Shown here in pieces: positions 25,618-35,105 of a stretch of 64,000 bases of DNA; the first letter of the stretch is position 1, and each line of letters opens with the position of its first letter. Source of the DNA: Streptomyces mirabilis (GTDB taxonomy: Bacteria > Actinomycetota > Actinomycetes > Streptomycetales > Streptomycetaceae); contig NZ_JBCJKP010000001.1 in assembly GCF_039503195.1 (NCBI RefSeq), positions 1,178,001 through 1,242,000 on the forward strand. The letters run 5' to 3'. Below the pieces are notes generated by a model. That model ran no database searches. It saw only the letters and a list, made by a program, of their open reading frames with translations, and was not told where the DNA came from. Both the position numbers and the translations under genes were made by a program.

Positions 25618-27074
25618 CGACGGGTCGTCGACCGCAGCCACTGGTCCTTCTCCGCGGGCCGGTACAGCGTCACGGCTCGTGTCACCTTGTCGAGCACCAG
25701 CCTCGGCGTCGCGACCCTGGTCACTTCGCCGTCGTACGAGAACCGCGGGTCGCCGTGCAGCACTTCGAGCCGCAGGCCGCGCACCTGCGCCGTGGTGAGG
25801 ACCCGGCTGCTGTGCAGGGTGCCGGTCAGGACGGCCAGCAGCAGCCGGGTCCTGGCCAAGGGGGTGCCGGCGTCGACGGCACGGACGTCGAGCAGTCCGT
25901 CGTCGAGTTGGGTGCGGTAGGTGGGGGCGAACCCGGCGGGGTGGTAGATGCCGTTGCCCGCGAAGAGGAGCCACAGGCGCTTGGGGCGGCCGTTGACCGA
26001 GACGGTCACGGGGCTGCCCTTGGCGAGGACCCCGGCCAGTCCGACCACCAGCGCCGGCCACTTCCCGATCCGCTGCTCCAGCTTCTCCCGGGCTCCGACC
26101 AGGTCCGAGTAGATGCCGAGGCTGAAGGTGTTGAGGAACACGTGCTCCGGTCCGCCGGGGGCGCGGGCCCGCCCGAGGTCCGCGACGACCGCGTCGCCCG
26201 CCTGCACGGCTCGTACGACGTCCTCCAGGGTCTGGTTGCCGAGGTCGACGGCGAAGTGGTTGAAGGTGCCGCCGGGGAAGACCGCGAGCGGCAGGCCGAG
26301 CCGGGCGGCGATCTCCGTCGCGGCGTTGATCGTGCCGTCGCCGCCGCAGGCGCCGAGGGCGCCGCCCTCGTCCTTGGCCCGCCGGGCGGCCTGTTCCAGG
26401 AGTTCCACCAGGTCCTGGTCCTCCCGCGGCACCGTGATCTCGGCCTTGGGCAGCGCGGCGCGCAGATACGCGCTCGCGTCGGGGGTGTCGGCGCTCCACG
26501 AGATCCCGGAGGACGGGTTGACCACGATGTGCAGTCCGGCGCCCCCGGGCAGCGCCGGAGCGGGCCGCCGCGGGTGTGCCGCCGCGGCCGCCGCCTCCGG
26601 TTTGACCGGCCACCAGCGGGCGGTCAGCGCGGCGGCGCCGACACCGATCGCGACGCCCACGGCCACATCGCCCGGACGCCGGTCCCCCGAGCGCGTGCGG
26701 GCCACGGTCAGTGCGGCGGCGCCGGGCACCGCGAACAGGCCATAGCGGGGCGCTTCGAGCAGGACGCCGACGGCGAACGCGGCGGCCGACGCGACCCGGC
26801 CGACCGCGTCGAGCGGCTGTGCCTTGCGGGCCGCCGGGCGGGCCAGCACGCGGGTCACGGCCGAGGCGATGGCGACGGTGCCGATGCCGCGCAGCGCGGC
26901 CCGGCGCGCGGTCCGGTTCCCCGACGCGCCGAGGGCCGCGGCGGCGGCGCCCCACGCGAGTCCACCGGCCACGGTCCGCCGCCATCCGGAGGGCCCTGCC
27001 GGTCCCGCGGCCGCCCCGCCCGGCCGCCACGGCGTGCCGCCGCTTGTCCCTCGCCCCGTCCCGCGCCTTCTCAT
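25614..27074 (-). CDS. diacylglycerol/sphingosine kinase-like protein with N-terminal membrane-like domain
   Basis: The 486-residue protein has a DAGKc catalytic domain from about residue 190: IVVNPSSGISWSADTPDA, then the nucleotide loop ACGGDGTINAATE and PGGTFNHFAVDLG. The N-terminal 160 residues are Ala/Gly-rich and hydrophobic, resembling a PAP2-type or other multi-helix membrane region as in actinobacterial fusion proteins. It probably phosphorylates a lipid at the membrane. The start is the ATG giving MRRRGTGRG. A frameless overlap with tnpB at the 3' end indicates IS insertion right beside the stop. Confidence 0.8.
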   Translation of the reverse strand: MRRRGTGRGTSGGTPWRPGGAAAGPAGPSGWRRTVAGGLAWGAAAAALGASGNRTARRAALRGIGTVAIASAVTRVLARPAARKAQPLDAVGRVASAAAFAVGVLLEAPRYGLFAVPGAAALTVARTRSGDRRPGDVAVGVAIGVGAAALTARWWPVKPEAAAAAAHPRRPAPALPGGAGLHIVVNPSSGISWSADTPDASAYLRAALPKAEITVPREDQDLVELLEQAARRAKDEGGALGACGGDGTINAATEIAARLGLPLAVFPGGTFNHFAVDLGNQTLEDVVRAVQAGDAVVADLGRARAPGGPEHVFLNTFSLGIYSDLVGAREKLEQRIGKWPALVVGLAGVLAKGSPVTVSVNGRPKRLWLLFAGNGIYHPAGFAPTYRTQLDDGLLDVRAVDAGTPLARTRLLLAVLTGTLHSSRVLTTAQVRGLRLEVLHGDPRFSYDGEVTRVATPRLVLDKVTRAVTLYRPAEKDQWLRSTTRR

Positions 27075-27185
27075 CAGAGGCCCACCCTCGCGTCTTGGCA
27101 ACAGCTCTCCTGGTCGGCAAGGTTGTGCCGCCGTTGTCCCTGTTCCCCGACTTCGCGCATTCATGGACCCCGGCCGGGGTGGGGG

Positions 27186-27629
27186 TCAGGTGGTCTTGGG
27201 CAGCTTCACCACGGTCACGAAGAAGTCGTCGATCTGGCGGACCGCGGCGATGAACTGGTCGAGGTCGACCGGCTTGGTCACATAGGCGTTCGCGTGCAGT
27301 CTGTAGCTGCGCAGGATGTCCTCCTCGGCGGAGGAGGTGGTGAGGACGACGACGGGGATGTGGGCCAGGTCGTCGTCGGACTTGATCCGCTCCAGGACCT
27401 GACGCCCGTCGTACTTGGGCAGGTTGAGGTCGAGCAGGATCAGGTCGGGGCGCGGTGCCTCGGCGTACTGGTTGGCGCGGTAGAGGAAGTCGAGGGCCTC
27501 CTCACCGTCCCGTACGACGTGCAGGGTGTTGCGGATCTTGTTGTCCTCGAACGCCTCGCGGGTCATCAGCTCGTCGCCGGGGTCGTCCTCGACGAGCAGG
27601 ACCTGGATGGGTACGGCGGGGGTGCTCAC
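27186..27629 (-). CDS. single-domain response regulator (Rcp1-like)
   Basis: The 147-residue receiver has the acidic pocket VEDDPGDE, the phospho-acceptor Asp67 in [13 protein letters not shown] and the Lys in VTKPVD. There is no output domain. Its GTG overlaps the TGA of the upstream histidine kinase as GTGA, with AAGGAG upstream, so the two are translationally coupled. It likely relays phosphate from that kinase to another protein. Confidence 0.9.
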   Translation of the reverse strand: MSTPAVPIQVLLVEDDPGDELMTREAFEDNKIRNTLHVVRDGEEALDFLYRANQYAEAPRPDLILLDLNLPKYDGRQVLERIKSDDDLAHIPVVVLTTSSAEEDILRSYRLHANAYVTKPVDLDQFIAAVRQIDDFFVTVVKLPKTT

Positions 27630-29293
27630 GTGTGTGCTCCTTCGGGTGGGCGCGCTGCCTCCTCGGCCCCGAGGTCGGGTTCCGGTCGCGCCATGGGCAG
27701 GGTGAAGGTCACGCGCGTGCCGCCACCGGCGGTGCCGTCCAGGGTGATGGCACCTCCGTGATGTTCGACGATCTTGCGGCACACGGCAAGGCCGATGCCC
27801 GTGCCCTCGTACTCGTCGCGGCCGTGCAGCCGCTGGAAGATGACGAAGACCTTCTCCCTGAACTCGGGTTCGATGCCTATGCCGTTGTCCTGTACGGTCA
27901 GCCGCCACTGTCCGTCCCCCGGCTCCGCCTCGCAGCGGACGGCGATCTCGGGCGGCCGGTCGGGACGGCGGAACTTCACGGCGTTGGCGATCAGGTTCTG
28001 CCAGAGCATGGTCAGGGTGGTGACGTCGCCCGTCACGGTGGGCAGCGGCCCCTCCCGTACGACACGCGCGCCCGTCTCCTCCAGCACCACGCTGAGGTTG
28101 CCGACTGCCCGGTCCAGTACGTCGTCGAGCGCGACGGGGACCAGTTCCTCGCCGACGCGGCCGACGCGGGAGAAGGTCAGCAGGTCGTTGATGAGGATCT
28201 GCATGCGTTTGGCGCCGTCGACGGCGAAGTCGATGTACTGCTTGGCCCGGTCGTCCAGTTGGTCGCCGTACCGTTTCTCCAGGAGCTGGCAGAAGGACGC
28301 GACCTTGCGCAGAGGTTCCTGCAGATCGTGCGAGGCGACGTAGGCGAACTGCTCCAGCTCCGCGTTCGAGCGCTTCAGTTCCAGGGTCTGGGCGTCGAGC
28401 TCCTCGGCCTGCCGCTCCAGGAGGACCTCGCGGGCCTTGGAGGCGGAGAGTTCCTCGACGATGCGGCGGCGCATCTCCTCAACGGCCCGGGCCACCCTCT
28501 CCAGGTCGCGTGGCCCGTCGAGCCGGATCCTGCGCTCGAACGCGCCGCCGCTGACGTCCACCGAGGCCGCTTCCAGGACCCGCAGGGGGCGCCCCACGAT
28601 CCGGTGCAGCAGGAGCGTCAGCGCGAGGCCGCTCGCCAGGAAGGCGGCCAGCATGCCGCCGAAGAGGAGGTCGCGGGACCGACGGCTGTCGTCGGCCGAG
28701 GCGCGGGTCCGGTCGCGCAGCTGCTGGATGTCCTTCTCCAGGGTGGCGAGTTGACCTCTGATCTCGTCGAACTTGGCCTTGCTCCCCTCCAGGGAGGGGG
28801 CTTTGGCACCGCCGGACGCGCGGGCCGCCTCGATCAGCGGCTCGGCGTAGTCGCGGCGCCAGGCGTCACTGAGGCGGCCGACCGCCTTCAGGTCCGCGGC
28901 GATCCGGGAGTGGTCGGAGAGTTCCGCGCCCAGGCGGGCCTCGAAGGTCTTCTCGTCCCGTGCTCCCGACGCGTACGGATCGAGGAAACCGGAGTCCCTG
29001 CTCAGTACATAGCCTCGTACGCCCGTCTCCTGGTCCACCAGCGAGGTCTCCAGCTGGTAGGCGGTGGCACGGGCCGGCTGGATGCGGTCGGTGAGCAGAT
29101 CGGTGCGGTCGTCGGCGCGGGCCTGGAGGACCCCGCCGGACACGGCGAAGACGATCACCAGCAGCACGTTGGCGGCCAGCACCACATGGATCCAGCCCTG
29201 CACGGTCAGCCGGGCGACGCGCGTGGGCTTTCCGTCCTCGGGACGGTCCGCCGTGGCGCCGTCGGGGCCCGGGTCGTTCGGCGTACGGGTCAT
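27626..29293 (-). CDS. CHASE3-domain sensor histidine kinase
   Basis: The 555-residue protein has TM1 at about 35-54, an extracytoplasmic CHASE3 domain at about 60-200 ([14 protein letters not shown]), TM2 at about 209-229, HAMP to about 285, a coiled coil, HisKA with His322 in [11 protein letters not shown], and HATPase boxes [19 protein letters not shown] and GTGIGLAVC. It is phytochrome-kinase-like in its catalytic half. Both ends overlap neighbours by 4 bp (ATGA and GTGA), making a tight three-gene phosphorelay operon. Confidence 0.92.
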   Translation of the reverse strand: MTRTPNDPGPDGATADRPEDGKPTRVARLTVQGWIHVVLAANVLLVIVFAVSGGVLQARADDRTDLLTDRIQPARATAYQLETSLVDQETGVRGYVLSRDSGFLDPYASGARDEKTFEARLGAELSDHSRIAADLKAVGRLSDAWRRDYAEPLIEAARASGGAKAPSLEGSKAKFDEIRGQLATLEKDIQQLRDRTRASADDSRRSRDLLFGGMLAAFLASGLALTLLLHRIVGRPLRVLEAASVDVSGGAFERRIRLDGPRDLERVARAVEEMRRRIVEELSASKAREVLLERQAEELDAQTLELKRSNAELEQFAYVASHDLQEPLRKVASFCQLLEKRYGDQLDDRAKQYIDFAVDGAKRMQILINDLLTFSRVGRVGEELVPVALDDVLDRAVGNLSVVLEETGARVVREGPLPTVTGDVTTLTMLWQNLIANAVKFRRPDRPPEIAVRCEAEPGDGQWRLTVQDNGIGIEPEFREKVFVIFQRLHGRDEYEGTGIGLAVCRKIVEHHGGAITLDGTAGGGTRVTFTLPMARPEPDLGAEEAARPPEGAHT

Positions 29294-30528
29294 GACATTC
29301 CGTCCGTCGCCAGGTGCAGGACGGCCACGTCGTCGGCCAGTCCGCCGTGGGAGGCCGTCAGCGCGGCGACGTCCTCGACCACCGCGTCGACGAACGGCCG
29401 CCCCCGCAGGGTCTGGTGTTTCCTCGCCACCGCGAGCAGTCCTTCCTCTCCCAGCCGCCGGCCCGGGGCCACGACGCCCTCGAAGAGACCGTCGGTGAAC
29501 AGCGTCACGGCGCTGATGTCGTGCGCGGACAGCTCGGTCTCCGGCCAGTGGGCCCGGCCCGGGAGCAGTCCGAGCGCGGGGCCCGGGGTCGGCTCGAACA
29601 GCTCGATGCCGCGCGGTGTGCCCACGAGCAGTCCCGGGTGTCCGGCGCGGATCACGCTCATACGGCTGCGGTCCTTGGCGATCCGCAGCACGGTGAGGGT
29701 GGCGAAGATGTAGTCCGCGGCGCGCTCGGCGTCGATGATCTCCTCCAAGAGCTCGAGCTGGCGCGTGCCCACGCATCCGGAGAGTACGGCGGCCCGCCAG
29801 GCCACCCGTAGACAGACGCCGAGGGCGGCCTCCGCCGCGCCGTGGCCGGAGACGTCCCCGATCACGGCGTGCACGGTGCCGTCCTCGGTCTCGACGACGT
29901 CGAAGAAGTCGCCGCCGAGCAGGGCGTGGTCCCGCCCCGGGCTGTAGCGCGAGGCCACCTGGCAACCGGCGCCCCGCATCAAGGGCGTGGGCAGCAGTCC
30001 GCGCTCCAGGCGCGCGTTCTCCCGGGCCAGCAGCCGGCTCGCCTGGAGTTCGGCCCCCGAACGCTCCACCTGCTTGCGTTGCAGGGCGTACCGGACCGCG
30101 CGGCTGAGCGCCTCGGCGTCCAGGCCGTCCTTGGCGAGGAAGTCCTGCGCCCCTTCGGCCACCGCGGCGAGCCCGGCCTCGTTCTCGGCGACTCCGGTGA
30201 GCACCACGACGGCCGCATCGGGCGCGGCGTCACGCACCAGCCGGACCGCGCTGAGTCCGTGGGTGTCGGGCAGATGCAGGTCCAGCAGGACGCACACGGA
30301 GTACGGTGTGGCGTCCAAAAACACACGTGCCTCGGCGAGGGACTTGCACCAGGTGACCTCCATCGGCAGGCCGCTGTCGACCAGCACCTCCCGCACCAGC
30401 AGCGCGTCTCCGGCGTCGTCCTCGACCAGCAGCAGTACCGCGGTGGCGTCCAGGGCCCAGCGGGGATCCGAACTCCCCTGCCGGGGCACCGCGCCTCGTT
30501 CACCTGTCCGCGGCAGGCGATCCGCCAC
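29290..30528 (-). CDS. receiver domain plus SpoIIE phosphatase (RsbU/P-like)
   Basis: The 412-residue protein starts at a GTG behind GAGGGGG. The receiver domain (VLLLVEDDAGD, Asp83 in VLLDLHLPDTHG, Lys in LAKDG) is followed by a PP2C/SpoIIE domain with GGDFFDVVE, VIGDVSGHGAAEAA, FTDGLFEG and ADDVAVLHL. Phosphorylation of the receiver would control dephosphorylation of an STAS protein such as the one encoded at 31.8 kb. It is the first gene of the operon with the CHASE3 kinase and single-domain regulator. Confidence 0.9.
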   Translation of the reverse strand: MADRLPRTGERGAVPRQGSSDPRWALDATAVLLLVEDDAGDALLVREVLVDSGLPMEVTWCKSLAEARVFLDATPYSVCVLLDLHLPDTHGLSAVRLVRDAAPDAAVVVLTGVAENEAGLAAVAEGAQDFLAKDGLDAEALSRAVRYALQRKQVERSGAELQASRLLARENARLERGLLPTPLMRGAGCQVASRYSPGRDHALLGGDFFDVVETEDGTVHAVIGDVSGHGAAEAALGVCLRVAWRAAVLSGCVGTRQLELLEEIIDAERAADYIFATLTVLRIAKDRSRMSVIRAGHPGLLVGTPRGIELFEPTPGPALGLLPGRAHWPETELSAHDISAVTLFTDGLFEGVVAPGRRLGEEGLLAVARKHQTLRGRPFVDAVVEDVAALTASHGGLADDVAVLHLATDGMS

Positions 30529-30596
30529 GCTCGCCCCCCTCGGGTGACCCGCGCCGACCCCGGTCGGCTGTGAGCCCACTGGTACGTCGCTCCGGG

Positions 30597-31049
30597 TCAA
30601 CGGCGCAGGGCGAGCTGGGCCTTGACGCACTTTCCGACCGGCACCCGCCCGACGGTCACCTCCGTCGCGAGCGCGTGCACGATCTCCAGGCCGTGCCGCC
30701 CCACGCGTTCGGGATCCCGTGGATAGCGCCGGGGCAGGGCCGCGCTGCTGTCGTACACGATGACGGTCACGGAGGTGTCGGTTCCCTCCAGTTCCAGGAT
30801 GTACGGCCCATGGCTGTGCCGGTCCGCGTTGGTGACCAGCTCGCTGACGACCAGCAGGAGGTCGCCGGCGGCCTGTGTGCCGATCTCGGCACACCACTCC
30901 GAACGGAGCTGTTCGAGGAACAGCTCGGCGAAGTGGCGCGCTTCGGCGATGCACCCCGGCTCGCCGGTGTAGTGCGCCGCCCGCCGGAGCGGTTCCACGG
31001 GCACGTCGAAGCCAGTCGGTATCACCGCTCCGTCCAAGCGCTCGATCAT
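30597..31049 (-). CDS. HATPase anti-sigma/RsbW-like kinase
   Basis: The 150-residue protein is a GHKL ATPase of the RsbW/SpoIIAB class: N-box ELVTNADRHSHG, then VYDSSAALPRRYPRD and VGRHGLEIVHALA. Such proteins bind a SigB-type sigma factor or phosphorylate an STAS antagonist. The ATG at MIERLDGAV has only a weak AAGAGAA upstream. It lies between a SpoIIE phosphatase and an STAS gene, so all partner-switch components are within 5 kb. Confidence 0.82.
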   Translation of the reverse strand: MIERLDGAVIPTGFDVPVEPLRRAAHYTGEPGCIAEARHFAELFLEQLRSEWCAEIGTQAAGDLLLVVSELVTNADRHSHGPYILELEGTDTSVTVIVYDSSAALPRRYPRDPERVGRHGLEIVHALATEVTVGRVPVGKCVKAQLALRR

Positions 31050-31281
31050 CTGGTTCTCTTTCGGATGCCGGTATGTCGGGACATTGCGCGTCCGGACACT
31101 GCTGCACAGGGGCTCGTACCCCGTGAAGTCCTCCGCAGTCACCCCGATATTCCCCCGTCCCGGTGGCTTCCGCACACGATTCCCACAAGGGAACGGTGTC
31201 ATCCCGACACGGCCGGGCAGGGCCACCACGCGAGGCATGACCGGTCACCGAGTTCTCGGTGCGAGCAAGGGGCGCGGACGG

Positions 31282-31809
31282 ATGGACGGACAGGACCCCG
31301 AAGTACGGGACGAGACGCCGCCCCGGGAAGGGGACGACGCCCTGCTCCAGGCAGCCGACCGACTCGCGGCCGCGGCGGAGATCCTGGTCTCCGTGTCGGC
31401 CCGGACCGCGGTCGCGGTCGACAGCAGACTGTCGCCGCCGCTGCTGCGCGCCCTGACCCTGGTGGGCACGGATCCGGGTCTGACGCTCGCGGCACTCGCC
31501 GCGCGGGCGCAGATCAGCCGCTCCCGGGCGAGCCGGGTGTGCGACACGCTCGAAGAGGCCGGACTGCTGGCCCGTTCGCCGCGCACCGAGGACCGCAGGG
31601 GTGTCGGCCTGAGTCTGACCGGTCGCGGCCGGTCGGCCCTCGACCGGGTGCGGGATCGGCGCACCGCATGGATCATGGACGCGCTGCTGCGGATGCCGGA
31701 GGCCGATCTGAGCGGACTGCTGGCCGCGCTGCGCTCGCTCGGCCCGTCCCTGGCCCACGGGCATCCGGAGCACGCGGAGATACCCGGGCCACCCGACCGG
31801 TCCGTCTGA
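31282..31809 (+). CDS. MarR-family regulator
   Basis: The 175-residue winged-helix protein has a MarR core: GLTLAALAARAQISRSRASR, VCDTLEEAGLLARSPRTEDR and GVGLSLTGRGRSAL. AAGGGG about nine bases before the ATG at MDGQDPEV sets the start; the ATG 15 codons upstream has its purine run too close. It is divergent from the anti-sigma gene and converges on the STAS gene with a 7-bp gap. Confidence 0.82.
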   Translation: MDGQDPEVRDETPPREGDDALLQAADRLAAAAEILVSVSARTAVAVDSRLSPPLLRALTLVGTDPGLTLAALAARAQISRSRASRVCDTLEEAGLLARSPRTEDRRGVGLSLTGRGRSALDRVRDRRTAWIMDALLRMPEADLSGLLAALRSLGPSLAHGHPEHAEIPGPPDRSV

Positions 31810-31816
31810 CACGCCC

Positions 31817-32146
31817 TCAGACCGCATCGGCCTCCAGTGCCTCCCCCACGCCGGGGAAGACCGCAAGCACGTCCGAGACGCCGGTGATGCCCAGCACCCG
31901 CTCCACGAACGGGGAGAGGGCGGCCAGCCGGAGCCGCGGGCCGAGCACCCCGTGGGCCCGCAGGACGACGTTGATCGTGGTCGAGTCCAGGAAGGTCACC
32001 GCGGCCAGGTCGAGGACCACCGCGCCCGGACAGACCCGGCCCGCCGCCGCGAGAGCCTCGTCGAGTTCGCCCGCGTTGTCGAGATCCACCTCGCCGCGGA
32101 CCGCGATCACGGTCGACCGACCGGCCTCGCGCGTGGACAGCGACAT
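31817..32146 (-). CDS. STAS anti-anti-sigma factor
   Basis: The 109-residue STAS domain protein shows VIAVRGEVDLDNAGELDEAL and LDLAAVTFLDSTTINVVL, where the Ser after Asp is the expected phosphorylation site. In the unphosphorylated state it would bind an RsbW-type kinase and release a sigma factor. Several in-frame codons upstream exist, but the ATG at MSLSTREAG is the natural family start. Two inverted repeats lie about 140-175 bp upstream. Confidence 0.87.
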   Translation of the reverse strand: MSLSTREAGRSTVIAVRGEVDLDNAGELDEALAAAGRVCPGAVVLDLAAVTFLDSTTINVVLRAHGVLGPRLRLAALSPFVERVLGITGVSDVLAVFPGVGEALEADAV

Positions 32147-32287
32147 GGTCGCCTGACCTGGACTCCGGCCTGAATGCACAGCGATCCCTCGAAATGTTGT
32201 CGAATCCGCGGAGAGTGGGGTAACCGCATGGGGACGGTGTGCCACAACGCCGCGATGGAGCGGTGTCAGGCCCTACCGTAGCCGATC

Positions 32288-32319
32288 GTTGTCATTTGAC
32301 AACAATTGCCGTCAGGCAA
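32288..32319. promoter_or_regulatory. paired inverted repeats upstream of STAS gene
   Basis: GTTGTCA-TT-TGACAAC at 32288-32303 is a perfect 7-bp inverted repeat; TTGCC-GTCA-GGCAA at 32306-32319 follows after 2 bp. Both resemble MarR-type operators, and marR genes lie on both sides. They sit in the 273-bp gap that holds the STAS promoter. Confidence 0.5.
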
Positions 32320-32419
32320 CAATCTGGTGCCCCTGCGATCCCAAGTCCGGCGACCCGTGGGCTGGTTGTCGCAGTGATTTGGTCGAGTGACGGGTCGCAC
32401 CGAAGGGACGCAGATGGAG

Positions 32420-32932
32420 CTAACCGGTACCGGTCGCACGCCCGGGTGCCCGGCCGGACCCGCCGGAGCGCTCTTCGAGCTGGTCCAGCGCGGTCGCCCG
32501 GAACGCTTCGAGGCCTTCGGTGAGCCGGGCGACGTCCGCCGAGGACATCTGCTCCAGCACGGCCCGCACCTCGCGCGCACGGTGCTCCCGGAGTTCCCTC
32601 AGCACCTGCTCGCCGAGCGGGCTGAGGCCGACCTCGACCTCGCGCCGGCTCGTCGAGCTCGGCACTCTGCGGATCAGGCCGACTGCCTCCATCCGGTCAC
32701 ACAGACGGCTGACCGAGGAGGGACGCGAGGCCAGGGCGTCGCCGAGCGAGCGAAGATTCATGGACCCGCCCTTCTCGATCACGATCAGGGCCCGTAGCTG
32801 AGAGGGCGGCACCGGTCCGGACGGCGCGGACTCCTGCCCTCGACCCCACAGGAGTTCGAGGAGCTCCGAGACGGCGTCGAGCGTGTGCGCGGCTTCGTCT
32901 CGGGAGACGGGTGGACGGATCGAGCGAGGCAC
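32420..32932 (-). CDS. MarR-family regulator
   Basis: The 170-residue MarR protein has SQLRALIVIEKGGSMNLRSL, RPSSVSRLCDRMEAVGLIRR and SRREVEVGLSPLGEQVL. AGGTGG precedes the GTG start. It reads toward the paired inverted repeats at 32.3 kb and the STAS gene. This same marR/SpoIIE divergent pairing (with the phosphatase at 33.06 kb) suggests it controls the phosphatase. Confidence 0.85.
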   Translation of the reverse strand: MPRSIRPPVSRDEAAHTLDAVSELLELLWGRGQESAPSGPVPPSQLRALIVIEKGGSMNLRSLGDALASRPSSVSRLCDRMEAVGLIRRVPSSTSRREVEVGLSPLGEQVLRELREHRAREVRAVLEQMSSADVARLTEGLEAFRATALDQLEERSGGSGRAPGRATGTG

Positions 32933-33058
32933 CGATCCACCTTGTCATCAACTGAAGGCCATGGCCAGCCGCGCCGGTCCACCGGAGCCCCCGAAACAGA
33001 CCCCTGCGACCACGCAGACCCACTCGCACGACCACCGCACGAGAAAGTCATCACGACC

Positions 33059-34240
33059 GTGACCTCTGTGAACGACGTCGACAGAGCCCTGCGCGCGGCC
33101 CCGCCGCACGCGCTGCTCGACACCCTGCGCCCCCTCCTGACGGATGTCTGGGGGGCGATCGACGCCGACCTGCTGCTGGCGGACTACGGGATGACCGTGC
33201 TCCAGCCGGTCGAGGAGCCCGGCGTCCCCGCGCGTGCCGTGTCCCTGCACAACACCCCCGAGAGCCGGGCCTTCGGCAGCCAGGAGCCGCACGAGGAACA
33301 CCCCCGGAACACCGAACGGACGCGTCTGCATCTGCCGGTCACCGCCCGGGGCGAGCGCCTGGGCATCCTCACCGTCCTGCTGCCCCCGGGGCCCGTGGAT
33401 CCCTCGGTGACCGACGACCTGGCACAGGTCGCCGAACTGCTGGGCCACGCGATCGTCGTGGCCGAACGGGACACGGACGTCTACCGTCAGGCCCGGCGGG
33501 TCGGCCGGCTGACGCTGGCCGCCGAAATGCAGTGGGAGCTGCTCCCGGGCCGGGCCTGTGCCTGCGAGGAGTTCGCGGTCGGCGCCCAGCTGGAGCCCGC
33601 GTACGCGGTGCGCGGGGACAACTTCGACTGGTCCTCGGACGCACACCGGCTCACCCTGTCGATCATCAACGGGATGGGGGACGGCATCCACGCGTCCTTG
33701 CTGACCCACCTGGCCGTCGGCGCCCTGCGCAACGCCCGCCGCGCCGGGCTCCCGGTCGCCGACCAGGCCAGACTCGCCGACCAGGCCCTCTACGCCCAGC
33801 ACCACGGCGACCAGCACGTGTCGGCGCTGCTGCTCTCCTTCGACCTCGCCACCGGCAGCGCGCTCGCGGTGGACGCGGGTTCGCCCCGGATGTGGCGCCG
33901 CCGGGGTACGGCCGTGGAGCGGATCGAACTGGAGGCGCAGCTGCCGCTCGGCATGTTCGAGGAGTCCGACTACGTGGCACAGGAGTTCGGCGTCCTGCCC
34001 GGTGACCGGCTCCTGGTGGTGAGCGACGGTGTGTACGACGCCCTGTCGCCGTTGGGCGAGGTCTTCGGGGAGCGGGCGCTGGCCCGTGCCGTGTCCGCCA
34101 CCGCCCTGCTGCCCGCGGCCGACGTACCGCGCGCCATCCTCGACGAGCTGGCCCGCTACCGCGTCACCGAACCGCTGGACGACGCGTTGATCGTGTGTCT
34201 CGACTGGTCCGGCAGGCCGGTCGGCACACCGTCCGGCTGA
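33059..34240 (+). CDS. SpoIIE-type phosphatase with variant metal site
   Basis: The 393-residue protein has an N-terminal GAF-like region (LLADYGMTVLQPVEEPG, RLHLPVTARGERLGILTVLL) and a C-terminal PP2C-like domain. Where active homologues read GDVMGHG this one reads INGMGDG, so a key aspartate is replaced by Asn; GDNFDW, SDGVYDA and DDALIVCL are kept. The variant looks like a conserved Streptomyces subfamily (recalled). The GTG start has only a distant purine run. It may be a regulatory or altered phosphatase. Confidence 0.82.
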   Translation: MTSVNDVDRALRAAPPHALLDTLRPLLTDVWGAIDADLLLADYGMTVLQPVEEPGVPARAVSLHNTPESRAFGSQEPHEEHPRNTERTRLHLPVTARGERLGILTVLLPPGPVDPSVTDDLAQVAELLGHAIVVAERDTDVYRQARRVGRLTLAAEMQWELLPGRACACEEFAVGAQLEPAYAVRGDNFDWSSDAHRLTLSIINGMGDGIHASLLTHLAVGALRNARRAGLPVADQARLADQALYAQHHGDQHVSALLLSFDLATGSALAVDAGSPRMWRRRGTAVERIELEAQLPLGMFEESDYVAQEFGVLPGDRLLVVSDGVYDALSPLGEVFGERALARAVSATALLPAADVPRAILDELARYRVTEPLDDALIVCLDWSGRPVGTPSG

Positions 34241-34365
34241 CGTCGCGCCCGGGTCGGCCGCCGAAATGGCGACCGCCACCGCGCATTCCCCCGTCCGCTC
34301 GGGGCACCCGCACCGGGCGGAATCCGGTCGACGGCGGCCGGGGCCCGAAGGCCCGGAGGTGGACG

Positions 34366-34512
34366 GTGGACTGGTGGATGTGGCTGGTCGTCGTGGTCGC
34401 GGCCCTGGTGCTGCTGGGCGCGGCGGCGGTCTGGGTGCAGACGAGCAGACGGTCGGGGAGCGTCATCGCCGTGCGGCGCGGGCACCGGTTCGGGAAGCGG
34501 GAGGTGCGATGA
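34366..34512 (+). CDS. small single-pass membrane peptide, 48 residues
   Basis: GGAGG six bases before a GTG starts a peptide with one hydrophobic helix (WWMWLVVVVAALVLLGAAAV) and a basic tail with many Arg and Lys. It therefore probably sits in the membrane with the C-terminus inside. Its TGA overlaps the ATG of the PRC-barrel gene (ATGA), making it the first gene of a coupled three-gene operon. The function is unknown. Confidence 0.65.
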   Translation: MDWWMWLVVVVAALVLLGAAAVWVQTSRRSGSVIAVRRGHRFGKREVR

Positions 34513-35105
34513 GCGAGTTGATGTCGGCGCGCGACCTCGGTGGACGACCGGTGGTCACGCTCGGCGGTGAGGCGGTGGCGCGGGTCAAGGACACCGTCTT
34601 CGACGGGCCCGGGGGACGTGTCGCCGGCTTCACCCTCAACGGCCGGGGGCTGCTCGCGGGCCCCCTGAAGCAGAGCCTGCCGTGGAGCGCGGTCCATTCG
34701 CTGGGCCGCGACGCCGTGATGATCATCGGCCGGGGGGTCCTCGCCGAACCGGCCGCGGTGATCGCCCGGGGCGAGGCGGCGCACGGCCGGGTGCTGGGCG
34801 CCAGGGTGCTCACGGACGGCGGCACGGAGGTGGGCACCGTGCTTGACCTCGTCGTCGAGGCCGGTATCAGCGGCCGCGTGGTGGGGTTCCGGATCGCCGC
34901 CCGTCAGTCCCTGGAGTCAGGTTCGAAGCGCCGCCGCCGCAAGGTGTACGTGCCCCGGGGCGAGACGCTCGCCGTGTCGGGACAGGCTCTTGTCATCCCC
35001 GCGGACGCGACCCGCTTCGTCGCGGACGACCTGGCCGGTTTCGCCGCCCAGGTCGAGGCGTTCCGGCTCCGGGACACCGCCGACCGGACGGAACCCACAC
35101 CGTGA
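34509..35105 (+). CDS. PRC-barrel domain protein
   Basis: The 198-residue protein has two PRC-barrel-like repeats: LGGRPVVTLGGEAVARVKDT and LGARVLTDGGTEVGTVLDLV, each ending in surface strands. Such barrels mediate protein or RNA contacts, as in RimM and photosynthetic H subunits. It is coupled to its neighbours on both sides by 4-bp overlaps (ATGA, GTGA). The biochemical role is unknown. Confidence 0.78.
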   Translation: MSELMSARDLGGRPVVTLGGEAVARVKDTVFDGPGGRVAGFTLNGRGLLAGPLKQSLPWSAVHSLGRDAVMIIGRGVLAEPAAVIARGEAAHGRVLGARVLTDGGTEVGTVLDLVVEAGISGRVVGFRIAARQSLESGSKRRRRKVYVPRGETLAVSGQALVIPADATRFVADDLAGFAAQVEAFRLRDTADRTEPTP

